Shown in pieces: positions 1-7,441 of a stretch of 8,355 nt of DNA. The notes under the pieces were generated by a model. The model did no database searches. It was not told where the DNA came from and worked only from the letters and a program-made list of their open reading frames with translations. The stretch is from Candidatus Fonsibacter lacus (GTDB taxonomy: Bacteria > Pseudomonadota > Alphaproteobacteria > Pelagibacterales > Pelagibacteraceae): positions 1-8,355 of the forward strand of contig RGRP01000030.1 of NCBI GenBank assembly GCA_010021145.1, read 5' to 3'. Positions within the stretch are counted from its first letter, which is position 1. Each line of letters starts with the position of its first letter. Both the position numbers and the translations under genes were made by a program.

Positions 1-2340
1 AAAAATATATTAGGAAGAGAGAAGTTTCTTAAAGAAGTTTGGAATTGGAAAGAACATTCTGGGAATTTAATAATTAACCAACTTAAAAAATTAGGATCTT
101 CATGCGATTGGTCGCAAACTAGATTTACCATGGACACAAACATGTCTGAAGCGGTAGTAAAAGTTTTTCTAGAATTGCATAAAAAAAAACTTATTTATAA
201 GGATTTTAAACTATCTAATTGGGACCCAGTATTAAAAACTGCAATTTCTGATTTAGAAGTAGTACAGAAAGAAGTAGAGGGAAAACTTTACTATATTAAA
301 TATTTTATTAATAAAAATGATTTTATAACTATAGCTACTACCAGACCAGAAACTATATTTGCCGACACAGCAATTGCTGTTAATCCAAAAGATAAAAAAT
401 ATAAAAAATTAATTAATAAATATGCAAAAATTCCAATTATAGATAAGCAAATTAAAATAATCGCTGATTATTATGCTGACCCTAATCAAGGATCTGGAGC
501 TGTAAAAATTACTCCCGCTCATGATTTTAATGATTATGAAGTTGGCTTAAGACACAATTTAGAAAAAATTAATATTTTAGAAGCTGACGGAAGACTTAAT
601 AAAAATTGTCCTAAAAAGTATCAGGGGCTTGATAGATTTGAAGCAAGAAAATTAATAATAGAAGATTTAAAATCAATTAATGCTTTAGAAAAAGAAGAAA
701 CAATAAAACATAACGTTCCTTACGGTGATAGATCAAATTCTATAGTTGAGCCTTATCTTACAGAACAATGGTTTTTAAATGTAAAAAAAATGTCAGTCGA
801 AGCTTTAAAAGCTGTAAAAAATAAAAAAACTATTTTTTTTCCAGACTCGTGGACAAAAACTTATAATTTATGGCTTAAAGATATTCGTCCATGGTGTATC
901 TCTAGACAGATTTGGTGGGGTCATCAAATTCCTATTTGGTACGGAAGTGATGGAAAAATTTTTTCGGCAAAGGATCATAATGATGCACAAAAACAAGCTG
1001 ATAAATTTTATAAAAAGAAGAATTCTTTAATTAATCAAGACCTCAATGTTTTAGATACTTGGTTTTCATCAGCTTTATGGCCGTTTGCAAGTCTAGGTTG
1101 GCCTAAAAAAACTTATAATTTTAAAAGATTTTACAAAACATCAGTTTTAGTAACGGGTTTTGATATTTTATTTTTTTGGGTTGCTAGAATGATGATGATG
1201 GGATTATTTGTAACGAAAAAAGTTCCTTTTGATAAAGTTTATATACATGCTTTAGTTAGAGATGAGCATGGACAAAAAATGTCGAAATCAAAAGGTAATG
1301 TTATTGACCCTTTAGATTTAATAAAAAAATTTGGAGCTGATTCTTTAAGGTTTACATTAATGTCGATGGCATCGCCAGGTAGAGATGTAAAACTTTCAGA
1401 AGAAAGAGTTAAAGGCTATAGAAATTTTTTAACTAAAATTTGGAACGTTTCTAAATTTTGTGATTTTAATAAATGTAATATTGATATTAAAATTAACAGT
1501 AAAGAACTAAAATTAGAAATTAATCAATGGATTTTTAATGAATACATTCGTGCAAAAAATAATATCGACAATCATATTAAAAATTTTAGATTTGATGAGG
1601 CTTCTAAAGAAATTTATAATTTCGTTTGGAATGTATTTTGCGACTGGTATTTAGAATTTTCTAAGTCAATTTTTTATTCGAATAATCAAAATCAAATAAA
1701 AGAAACAAAAAAAGTTTTTGGATTTATATTTTCTAATATTCTTTTAACTCTTCATCCATTTATACCTTTTGTTACTGAAGAACTTTGGAATAGATTGAAA
1801 TTTTCAGAGTTATATAAAAGTCCTTTAATAAATTTTAATTCTCATAAAGAAATAAAGTTAATAAAAAATAATAATATTGAATTAATTAATTGGCTAATTA
1901 AACTTATTGGTTTAATAAGATCTACAAAAGTTATTTTACAAGTTTCTCCAGTCAATTTTGTAGATATTTGTATTGATCATTTACCCAAAGATAAAAAAAG
2001 CTTTTTAGATAGAAATTTTTTAATTTTTAAGAAGGCCTCCAGAATTGAAAACTATTTTAAAAAAGATGAAAAAAACGAAAACATATTGCCAATATATATA
2101 GATGGGGACGTCATCCTTATTAAATTTGCAACAGAAATCTCCTTAAAAGATCAAATTATTAAAGTAAAAGAGAAGATTGATTTAATAAAAAATAGCATCA
2201 GTTTATCAAAAAATAAACTTTCTAATAAATCTTTTATAAATAAAGCTCCAAAAGATGTAGTGGATAAGGAAAAAGATAATTTAAAGAAATTAGTAAATGA
2301 TTTAAACCAATTAGAAAGTATTATATCTATTAAAAATTAA
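1..2340 (+). CDS. valS: Valyl-tRNA synthetase, 5'-truncated by window edge
   Basis: Class I aminoacyl-tRNA synthetase that activates valine and loads it on tRNA-Val in the cytoplasm, with post-transfer editing. The frame is open from base 1, where the residues LGREKF match the interior of ValRS, so the apparent ATG at 130 is not the true start. About 100 N-terminal residues, including the HIGH signature, lie outside the window; 779 residues are visible. Seen in order: the CP1 editing domain with TTRPET (about residues 113-118) and GSGAVKITPAHDFNDYEVG (164-182), WCISRQ with WWGH (from 298), VLDTWFSSALWPF, the KMSKS loop (426-430), an anticodon-binding helical domain, and a C-terminal coiled-coil arm (about 712-779) with the ValRS-typical F-x-x-KAP-x-x-VV pattern. 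WWGH and the C-terminal arm favour ValRS over IleRS or LeuRS. ilvD begins 2 bp after the stop, so the two are probably co-transcribed. Confidence 0.97.
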   Translation, partial: KNILGREKFLKEVWNWKEHSGNLIINQLKKLGSSCDWSQTRFTMDTNMSEAVVKVFLELHKKKLIYKDFKLSNWDPVLKTAISDLEVVQKEVEGKLYYIKYFINKNDFITIATTRPETIFADTAIAVNPKDKKYKKLINKYAKIPIIDKQIKIIADYYADPNQGSGAVKITPAHDFNDYEVGLRHNLEKINILEADGRLNKNCPKKYQGLDRFEARKLIIEDLKSINALEKEETIKHNVPYGDRSNSIVEPYLTEQWFLNVKKMSVEALKAVKNKKTIFFPDSWTKTYNLWLKDIRPWCISRQIWWGHQIPIWYGSDGKIFSAKDHNDAQKQADKFYKKKNSLINQDLNVLDTWFSSALWPFASLGWPKKTYNFKRFYKTSVLVTGFDILFFWVARMMMMGLFVTKKVPFDKVYIHALVRDEHGQKMSKSKGNVIDPLDLIKKFGADSLRFTLMSMASPGRDVKLSEERVKGYRNFLTKIWNVSKFCDFNKCNIDIKINSKELKLEINQWIFNEYIRAKNNIDNHIKNFRFDEASKEIYNFVWNVFCDWYLEFSKSIFYSNNQNQIKETKKVFGFIFSNILLTLHPFIPFVTEELWNRLKFSELYKSPLINFNSHKEIKLIKNNNIELINWLIKLIGLIRSTKVILQVSPVNFVDICIDHLPKDKKSFLDRNFLIFKKASRIENYFKKDEKNENILPIYIDGDVILIKFATEISLKDQIIKVKEKIDLIKNSISLSKNKLSNKSFINKAPKDVVDKEKDNLKKLVNDLNQLESIISIKN

Positions 2341-2342
2341 TT

Positions 2343-4058
2343 ATGAAATTTGATAAATCCAAATTACCTAGTCGTCATACGACAGTGGGTCCTGACAGAG
2401 CTCCTCATAGATCATTTTATTATGCAATGAATTTAAAAAAAAGTGACATTGCAAAACCATTTGTTGGTGTTGTTTCAACTTGGAATGAAGCTGCACCATG
2501 CAATATTGCTTTAATGAGACAAGCTCAATCTGCAAAAAAAGGAGTTTTTGATAATAATGGAACTCCTAGAGAATTTTGTACAATCACAGTTACAGACGGT
2601 ATTGCTATGGGGCACGAAGGAATGAAATCATCTTTAATATCTCGAGAAATTATCGCAGATTCAACTGAGCTGACAGTTAGAGGCCATTGTTATGATGCAT
2701 TAGTTGGTTTAGCTGGATGTGATAAATCTTTACCAGGATTAATGATGGCCATGTGCAGACTAAATGTACCAAGCGTTTTTATTTATGGTGGGTCAATATT
2801 ACCAGGAAAATTTAAAGGAAAAGATGTGACAGTAGTTGATGTTTTCGAAGCTGTTGGAAAACATTCTAATAAACAAATGTCAGATGAAGATTTGGAAGAA
2901 TTAGAAATTAATGCATGCCCAAGTGCTGGAGCATGTGGAGGACAGTTTACAGCCAATACAATGGCATGTGTATCTGAAGCGATAGGTTTGGCATTGCCAT
3001 ATTCATCAGGAACACCAGCTCCCTATGAAGAAAGAGATAAATATGCTTATGCGAGTGGCCAGGCAGTTATGTCATTATTAAAAAAAAAAATTAGACCAAG
3101 AGATATTGTTACACTTAAATCATTACAAAACGCAGCAACTATTGTAGCTGCTACTGGCGGATCAACAAATGCTGCTCTTCATCTTCCTGCAATTGCAAAT
3201 GAGTGTGGAATTAAATTTGATCTTATGGATGTAGCAAAAATTTTTAAAAAGACTCCTTACTTAGCAGATCTTAAACCAGGTGGAAAATATGTTGCAAAAG
3301 ATATGTTTGAAGCCGGTGGAGTACCAATGTTACTCAAAACTTTGTTGGATGGAGGTTATTTACATGGAGATTGTATGACCGTTACAGGGGAAACAATGAA
3401 AAAAAATTTAGAGAATGTTAAATTTAATAACAATCAAGACGTAATGAGACCTTATAATAAACCACTTTCAAAAACAGGAGGAGTTGTTGGACTTAAAGGT
3501 AATTTAGCGCCCGAAGGAGCAATTGTTAAAGTAGCTGGAATGAAAACTTTAAAATTTATCGGAAAAGCTTTATGTTTTAATAGTGAAGAAGAAGCTTTTA
3601 AAGCAGTTCAAAATAGAAAATATAAAGAGGGAGATGTTATAGTTATTAGATATGAAGGACCCAGAGGAGGTCCTGGAATGAGGGAAATGCTTTCTACTAC
3701 TGCAGCTATTTATGGTCAGGGTATGGGTGAAAAAGTTGCATTAATTACTGACGGAAGATTTTCAGGTGCGACCAGAGGCTTTTGTGTTGGACATGTTGGA
3801 CCGGAAGCTTTTAATGGAGGACCAATAGCATTATTAAAAAACGGAGATACAGTAATTATTGATGCTAATAAAGGAACTATAGATGTTAAAATTTCTAATT
3901 CTGAACTACAAAAAAGAAAAAAATCTTGGAAAAATATTAAACCTAATTTTACATCGGGCACTTTATGGAAATATGCTCAATCTGTAGGATCTTCAAAAGA
4001 TGGTGCTGTAACACATCCCGGTGGTTTTAAAGAAAAAAAATGCTACGCGGATATCTGA
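2343..4058 (+). CDS. ilvD: Dihydroxy-acid dehydratase
   Basis: IlvD/Edd-family Fe-S enzyme that dehydrates 2,3-dihydroxy-isovalerate and 2,3-dihydroxy-3-methylvalerate to the keto acids preceding valine and isoleucine. The 571 residues are full length for the shorter IlvD class; the E. coli enzyme is about 616. Three cysteines sit where family cluster ligands are expected: C53 (APCN), C126 (GCDKSLPG) and C198 (SAGACGG). Likely Mg ligands are D85 (VTDG) and K128 of CDK, a lysine carbamylated in related dehydratases. S474 in GRFSGATRG is the expected catalytic serine. The N-terminal SRHTTVGPDRAPHRSF and RYEGPRGGPGMREM (436-449) are also diagnostic. The length class resembles the plant and cyanobacterial enzymes, which carry a [2Fe-2S] cluster; the cluster type here is inference. 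Edd (phosphogluconate dehydratase) is excluded by length and motifs. The start follows valS by 2 bp without a Shine-Dalgarno. An 11-A run lies at 3080-3090. Confidence 0.98.
   Translation: MKFDKSKLPSRHTTVGPDRAPHRSFYYAMNLKKSDIAKPFVGVVSTWNEAAPCNIALMRQAQSAKKGVFDNNGTPREFCTITVTDGIAMGHEGMKSSLISREIIADSTELTVRGHCYDALVGLAGCDKSLPGLMMAMCRLNVPSVFIYGGSILPGKFKGKDVTVVDVFEAVGKHSNKQMSDEDLEELEINACPSAGACGGQFTANTMACVSEAIGLALPYSSGTPAPYEERDKYAYASGQAVMSLLKKKIRPRDIVTLKSLQNAATIVAATGGSTNAALHLPAIANECGIKFDLMDVAKIFKKTPYLADLKPGGKYVAKDMFEAGGVPMLLKTLLDGGYLHGDCMTVTGETMKKNLENVKFNNNQDVMRPYNKPLSKTGGVVGLKGNLAPEGAIVKVAGMKTLKFIGKALCFNSEEEAFKAVQNRKYKEGDVIVIRYEGPRGGPGMREMLSTTAAIYGQGMGEKVALITDGRFSGATRGFCVGHVGPEAFNGGPIALLKNGDTVIIDANKGTIDVKISNSELQKRKKSWKNIKPNFTSGTLWKYAQSVGSSKDGAVTHPGGFKEKKCYADI
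3080..3090 (+). repeat. Run of 11 A inside ilvD
   Basis: An uninterrupted run of 11 adenines reads as the last base of a Leu codon, three Lys codons (AAA) and the first base of an Ile codon, around residues 246-250 of IlvD. It is the longest homopolymer I noticed in the window. Runs of this length can cause polymerase slippage and also sequencing indels; the reading frame is intact as given. Confidence 0.9.
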
Positions 4059-4061
4059 GGA
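4057..4061 (+). promoter_or_regulatory. Shine-Dalgarno-like GAGGA overlapping the ilvD stop codon
   Basis: GAGGA overlaps the ilvD TGA (4056-4058) and lies 4 bases before an in-frame TTG at 4066. It is the only clear Shine-Dalgarno-like element I see at any gene start in this window, and it is the main reason for preferring the TTG over the upstream GTG at 4021 as the transporter start. Spacing is a little short, so this is suggestive rather than decisive. Confidence 0.5.
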
Positions 4062-4065
4062 ACAG

Positions 4066-4941
4066 TTGTTTCTAGTAATTTTAAATATAATACTTCCAGT
4101 AATTTTTATAGTTTTCGTTGGTTATTTATGGAATCGATATAATAAAGATTTTAATCCTGCTGCAATAACTAAACTTGTTGCAAATATTGGACTCCCTTGT
4201 CTAATTTATGATTCATTAACAAGATCTAATTTAAATATAAATATTTACTTTAAAATTTTTTTTTGTGCATTTTTGGTTTTAGTTATAGGTTTTTTATTTG
4301 GATATTTATTAATAAAAATTTTTAGACTTTCTTCTGTTAAGTTAACAACCCCATTAATGCATCCAAATACTGGAAATATGGGAATTCCATTATCATTATT
4401 AGCCTTTGGAAATGAAGGGTTAGCTTTGGCAGCTGGTTTTGCTTCTATAGTTATGGTCAGTCATTTTACTGTAAATACTGCAATTTCATCAGGAAATTAT
4501 TCTATTAAAAAAATAATTCTTAGTCCTGTTTTATTGTCATTAGTATTTTCTCTTCTAATTTTATTTTATAAAATAGAAATGCCAAATTTTTTTAATAGCA
4601 TCACCAAAATTTTATCAGGTTTTGTTATACCACTAGTGTTACTTTCACTTGGCATTTCGCTCAGCAAAATTAATATTAAAAAATTAAGGACAGGATTAGT
4701 GCTTGGATTGTTTAAACTTGTTTCAGGACCATTGATTGGATTAATAGTAGTTTATTTATTAAGACTTGATGGTAACGTTGCAAAAGTTGTAATATTACAA
4801 GCATCAATGCCTGCAGCTATTTTAACCTACCTAATTGCCGCACAAAATAATTCTTATGAACAAGAAATTGGAACAGCAGTATTTGTATCTACAATTGGAT
4901 CTGTTGTTTCTATACCAATAATTTTATTCTTCTTATTATAA
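4066..4941 (+). CDS. AEC-family (auxin efflux carrier-type) membrane transporter
   Basis: Integral inner-membrane protein of the AEC family, whose bacterial members move small organic anions or related solutes, often as secondary transporters. Read from TTG 4066 it has 291 residues and about ten hydrophobic segments, typical for the family. The N-terminus then begins directly with the first membrane helix (FLVILNIILPVIF), as family members normally do. The conserved stretch HPNTGNMGIPLSLLAFG in the middle and QASMPAAILTYLIAAQ near the C-terminus are characteristic. Start choice: an upstream GTG at 4021 would give 306 residues, overlapping ilvD by 38 bp and adding a charged, non-family N-terminus with no ribosome-binding site. 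The TTG has GAGGA just upstream, on the ilvD stop. The stop overlaps the manC start by one base (TAATG). The substrate is unknown; its place after ilvD allows a link to branched-chain keto or amino acids, but nothing in the protein proves that. Confidence 0.9.
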   Translation: MFLVILNIILPVIFIVFVGYLWNRYNKDFNPAAITKLVANIGLPCLIYDSLTRSNLNINIYFKIFFCAFLVLVIGFLFGYLLIKIFRLSSVKLTTPLMHPNTGNMGIPLSLLAFGNEGLALAAGFASIVMVSHFTVNTAISSGNYSIKKIILSPVLLSLVFSLLILFYKIEMPNFFNSITKILSGFVIPLVLLSLGISLSKINIKKLRTGLVLGLFKLVSGPLIGLIVVYLLRLDGNVAKVVILQASMPAAILTYLIAAQNNSYEQEIGTAVFVSTIGSVVSIPIILFFLL

Positions 4942-6326
4942 TGAAAATTAAACCTATTATTTTATGTGGAGGAGAAGGCACTAGATTATGGCCCGAGTCT
5001 AGAAAGAAACATCCAAAGCAATTTATTAAAATTAATGGAAAAAGCTTATTAAAACATGCAATAGATAGGGTATCTGGAGCGAATTTTGATACTATTACAA
5101 TTTGCTCGAATTCTAATTTTTTAGATAAAATTAAAGAAGAAACAAAAGATATAAATTGTAAAATTTATGTTGAGCCTGATAAAAAAAATACAGCAGCAGC
5201 AATCCTTGCAGCAATAAATGATGATGACTTATTATTCTACCAACCGATAATAATTATTTCATCCGATCATATCATTCAAAAAAAAATAATATTTCAGAAA
5301 CAGATAAAAAAATTATCTAAATATTTGGATATGCGCAAAATTTTTATTTTTGGCGTCAAACCTGATTATCCAGAAACAGGGTATGGCTATTTATATTCAA
5401 AAAAAATTAATAATAACTTTAATAAGGTTATAAAATTTGTAGAAAAGCCTAATTTAAATAAAGCGCAGAAACTTATTAAAAATAAAAATTATCTTTGGAA
5501 TTCAGGAATGTTTCTTTCAAACAAATCAGTATTACTAAATGAATATTCTATTTTACAAACTAAATTAGCACTACAAGTTTGCGATTCATATGTAAACGCA
5601 AAGAGTACAAATAATATTATAGAGTTAGATAATAAGTATTATTCAAAAATTAAATCTATTTCGTTTGATCATGCCATTTTAGAAAAATCAAAAAATATTT
5701 TTTCTGCCAAACTTTTAAGTGACTGGAAAGATGTTGGTAGTTGGTTGCAAAAATGGGAAATTGAAAAAAAAGACAAAGATAAGAACTATATCAAAGGAAA
5801 TGTATTAAAAAATAATGTTCAAAATTCATACATTTCCTCCAATCGAACAATTGTAGCTAGCAATTTAAAAAATATACTTGCGGTCGATAATAACGATGTT
5901 CTTTATCTTTCTGATCTTAGAAATAATGATCTTAAAAGTCTTTACCCTTTAATTAGTAAAAAGTTTCCAAAGATTACAGATCAACATACAACCACTCAAA
6001 GACCTTGGGGTCAATTTACAAACATATTTGTTGGAAAAAATTTTCAAGTTAAAGAATTAGTTGTTAAATCTGGTGGAATTCTTAGTCTTCAAAAACACAA
6101 ATATAGATCTGAAAATTGGGTTGTAGTTGAAGGCAAAGCCAATATTACGTTAAATAAAAAAAATATTATTTTACAAAAATCAGATTCTATTTTTATACCA
6201 CAAGGAGCAGTTCACCGAATTCAAAATAGAGAAAAAAGTATTTTAAAGATTATTGAAGTTCAAACTGGTAGTTATCTTGGAGAAGACGATATTGTTCGTA
6301 TAAAAGATATTTACGGAAGAGCTTAG
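4941..6326 (+). CDS. manC: Mannose-1-phosphate guanylyltransferase / mannose-6-phosphate isomerase-type bifunctional protein
   Basis: ManC/CpsB/AlgA-type enzyme making GDP-mannose from mannose-1-phosphate and GTP, for surface polysaccharide or other glycans. The 461 residues are full length for the two-domain form. The nucleotidyltransferase domain (about 1-270) shows CGGEGTRLWPESR (9-21) with PKQF (25-28), EPDKKNTAAAI (78-88), SSDH (107-110), FVEKP (166-170), WNSGMF (186-191) and DWKDVGSW (261-268). A linker region follows (about 285-345). The C-terminal cupin of type II phosphomannose isomerase (about 353-461) begins at RPWG and ends in SYLGEDDIVRIKDIYGR. The cupin is unusual: the usual H-x-H-R-x-E-H-W pattern reads H386-K-Y388-R-S-E391-N392-W, while the second cupin motif P420-x-G-x-x-H425 is intact. 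Isomerase activity is therefore less certain than guanylyltransferase activity. The start overlaps the transporter stop by one base; the stop overlaps the convergent xth stop by 4 bp, with no terminator hairpin evident. Confidence 0.95.
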   Translation: MKIKPIILCGGEGTRLWPESRKKHPKQFIKINGKSLLKHAIDRVSGANFDTITICSNSNFLDKIKEETKDINCKIYVEPDKKNTAAAILAAINDDDLLFYQPIIIISSDHIIQKKIIFQKQIKKLSKYLDMRKIFIFGVKPDYPETGYGYLYSKKINNNFNKVIKFVEKPNLNKAQKLIKNKNYLWNSGMFLSNKSVLLNEYSILQTKLALQVCDSYVNAKSTNNIIELDNKYYSKIKSISFDHAILEKSKNIFSAKLLSDWKDVGSWLQKWEIEKKDKDKNYIKGNVLKNNVQNSYISSNRTIVASNLKNILAVDNNDVLYLSDLRNNDLKSLYPLISKKFPKITDQHTTTQRPWGQFTNIFVGKNFQVKELVVKSGGILSLQKHKYRSENWVVVEGKANITLNKKNIILQKSDSIFIPQGAVHRIQNREKSILKIIEVQTGSYLGEDDIVRIKDIYGRA

Positions 6327-7099
6327 GCTAAAGTTAATTTTATTGGAGCATGATCAGAGGGTCTTTCTAAAGCTCTTGTATATTTATCAATAGTTACATC
6401 TTTAATTAAATGACTAATATTTTTTGATAATAAAAAATGATCAATTCTTAATCCTTTATTTTTTTCAAAAGATCCATATTGGTAATCCCAGAATGTATAA
6501 TTATTTGGTTGTTTATTAACTAGCCTAAATGCGTCTTCGTAACCCTCATTTAATATATTTCTAAAAAATTTTCTTATTTCAGTTCTGTAGAGCGCATCAT
6601 TCTCCCAATCTTCAGGATTATAAACATCTTCTTCATTTGGTATAATATTAAAATCACCACCAATTATAATCTTTTTTTTTAATTTATTTTGATAGATTAA
6701 AAATTCTTCAAGAGATTTTAACCATTTTATTTTGTAATGATATTTGTCAGTATCAACGGGATTTCCATTTGGAACATAGACAGAGATAATTTTTATTAAT
6801 TCATTTTTGTAATTTATATCAACAGAAATAGTTCTCGATTGTTCTTGATTATCATTAATGAGATTAAAATTAACATTATTAATTTTGTCATTATAAATAA
6901 TTGCAACTCCATTATATGATTTTTGGCCATGAACTTCACTATTGTAACCAATAGTTTTTAATTCTGAGTATGGAAAATTTTTGTTTTCAGTTTTTATTTC
7001 TTGAAGTAGTAAAAAACTCGGTTTGTTTTTTTTAAGATATTCAATAATATGATTTAATCTTACTCGTACAGAATTTACATTCCAGCTACTTATGATCAT
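6323..7099 (-). CDS. xth: Exodeoxyribonuclease III / AP endonuclease (XthA family)
   Basis: Mg-dependent endonuclease/exonuclease/phosphatase-fold enzyme that cuts DNA 5' to abasic sites and trims blocked 3' ends in base-excision repair. Its 258 residues are normal for the family. Catalytic residues line up with exonuclease III: N7 in WNVNSVR, E34 in LLQEIK, Y108 in SVYVPNG, D149 and N151 in GGDFN, W204-D205 in FWDYQ, D220-H221 in LRIDH, and D249-H250 in ERPSDHAP. The segment after GDFN (IIPNEEDVYNPEDW) fits the alphaproteobacterial style of the enzyme. The ATG at 7099 is preferred because MIISSWNVNSVR is the family N-terminus. A longer reading to 7129 would add ten residues translated from the erpA tail. 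The start overlaps the erpA stop by one base (TAATG on the minus strand), which suggests translational coupling. The stop overlaps that of convergent manC by 4 bp. Confidence 0.96.
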   Translation of the reverse strand: MIISSWNVNSVRVRLNHIIEYLKKNKPSFLLLQEIKTENKNFPYSELKTIGYNSEVHGQKSYNGVAIIYNDKINNVNFNLINDNQEQSRTISVDINYKNELIKIISVYVPNGNPVDTDKYHYKIKWLKSLEEFLIYQNKLKKKIIIGGDFNIIPNEEDVYNPEDWENDALYRTEIRKFFRNILNEGYEDAFRLVNKQPNNYTFWDYQYGSFEKNKGLRIDHFLLSKNISHLIKDVTIDKYTRALERPSDHAPIKLTLA

Positions 7100-7416
7100 T
7101 AAACCGAGAAAGAGCTTCCACATCCACATGAAGATGTAGCTTTAGGATTTATAATTTTAAAAGTATTTTCAATTAATTTCTCAGAAAAATCTAGCATCGA
7201 CCCTTCTACAAAAACAAAGGACGATTTATCTATTAAAACATTTTCAAAAATTATATCGTCTTCATTTATTTTATTATCTGTTGAGAAATGATATTTGTAA
7301 CCAGAGCAACCACCACCTTTGACTTCAATTCTAAAAAACTTATTAATATTTTCTTTTTTTAAAAGATTTTCTATCTTTTTTTTAGCTTTATCTGTAATGG
7401 TAAAATTATTAGTCAT
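7099..7416 (-). CDS. erpA: A-type iron-sulfur cluster carrier (HesB/IscA/ErpA family)
   Basis: Small cytoplasmic carrier that accepts Fe-S clusters and passes them to apo-enzymes. Its 105 residues are typical length. The three invariant cysteines are present: C37 in KGGGCSGYKY, and C97 and C99 in the C-terminal SSCGCGSSFSV. The ending NPKATSSCGCGSSFSV and the arrangement next to xth and a divergent dgt favour the ErpA branch over IscA or SufA, and no isc or suf gene is adjacent; the exact subfamily remains inference. It is the first gene of a two-gene minus-strand unit with xth, overlapping it by one base. No Shine-Dalgarno is visible before the ATG, and only 25 bp separates it from the dgt start, so its promoter must be very compact or lie partly within dgt. 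IlvD, encoded nearby, is a plausible client because it needs an Fe-S cluster; that link is inference. Confidence 0.93.
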   Translation of the reverse strand: MTNNFTITDKAKKKIENLLKKENINKFFRIEVKGGGCSGYKYHFSTDNKINEDDIIFENVLIDKSSFVFVEGSMLDFSEKLIENTFKIINPKATSSCGCGSSFSV

Positions 7417-7441
7417 TCAATTATATGTCTATTATTAATAT
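7417..7441. promoter_or_regulatory. 25-bp divergent spacer between erpA and dgt
   Basis: This is the only divergent gene boundary in the window, so promoters for the erpA-xth unit and for dgt should lie in or around it. The spacer is nearly all A/T. Weak -10-like hexamers occur (TATTAT at 7430-7435 on plus; TATAAT at 7425-7420 on minus), but I see no convincing -35 partner. The minus TATAAT is too close to the erpA ATG to give a leader. Neither gene has a Shine-Dalgarno, so a leaderless or near-leaderless start is possible for both. The location is firm; the individual boxes are not. Confidence 0.4.

Noticed and set aside
130..2340. valS starting at the ATG at 130
   Set aside because: The frame is open to base 1 and residues before 130 match ValRS, so that ATG is an internal methionine of the family's RFTMD segment.
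3716..3961. 81-codon open frame on the minus strand inside ilvD
   Set aside because: It lies wholly within a strongly conserved part of ilvD (GRFSGATRG region), resembles no family I know and has no ribosome site; it is a shadow of the real gene.
6317..6377. 8-bp inverted repeat (AAGAGCTT / AAGCTCTT) around the manC/xth junction as a terminator
   Set aside because: The arms are 45 bases apart, cannot be extended, and no T-run follows; such matches arise easily by chance.
7100..7129. Ten-residue N-terminal extension of xth
   Set aside because: The bases belong to the erpA C-terminus (CGCGSSFSV in another frame), and the family N-terminus begins at MIISSWN.
7420..7425. Perfect minus-strand TATAAT as the erpA -10 box
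   Set aside because: It ends only 3 bases before the erpA ATG, so transcription would begin inside the coding region; no -35 box is visible.
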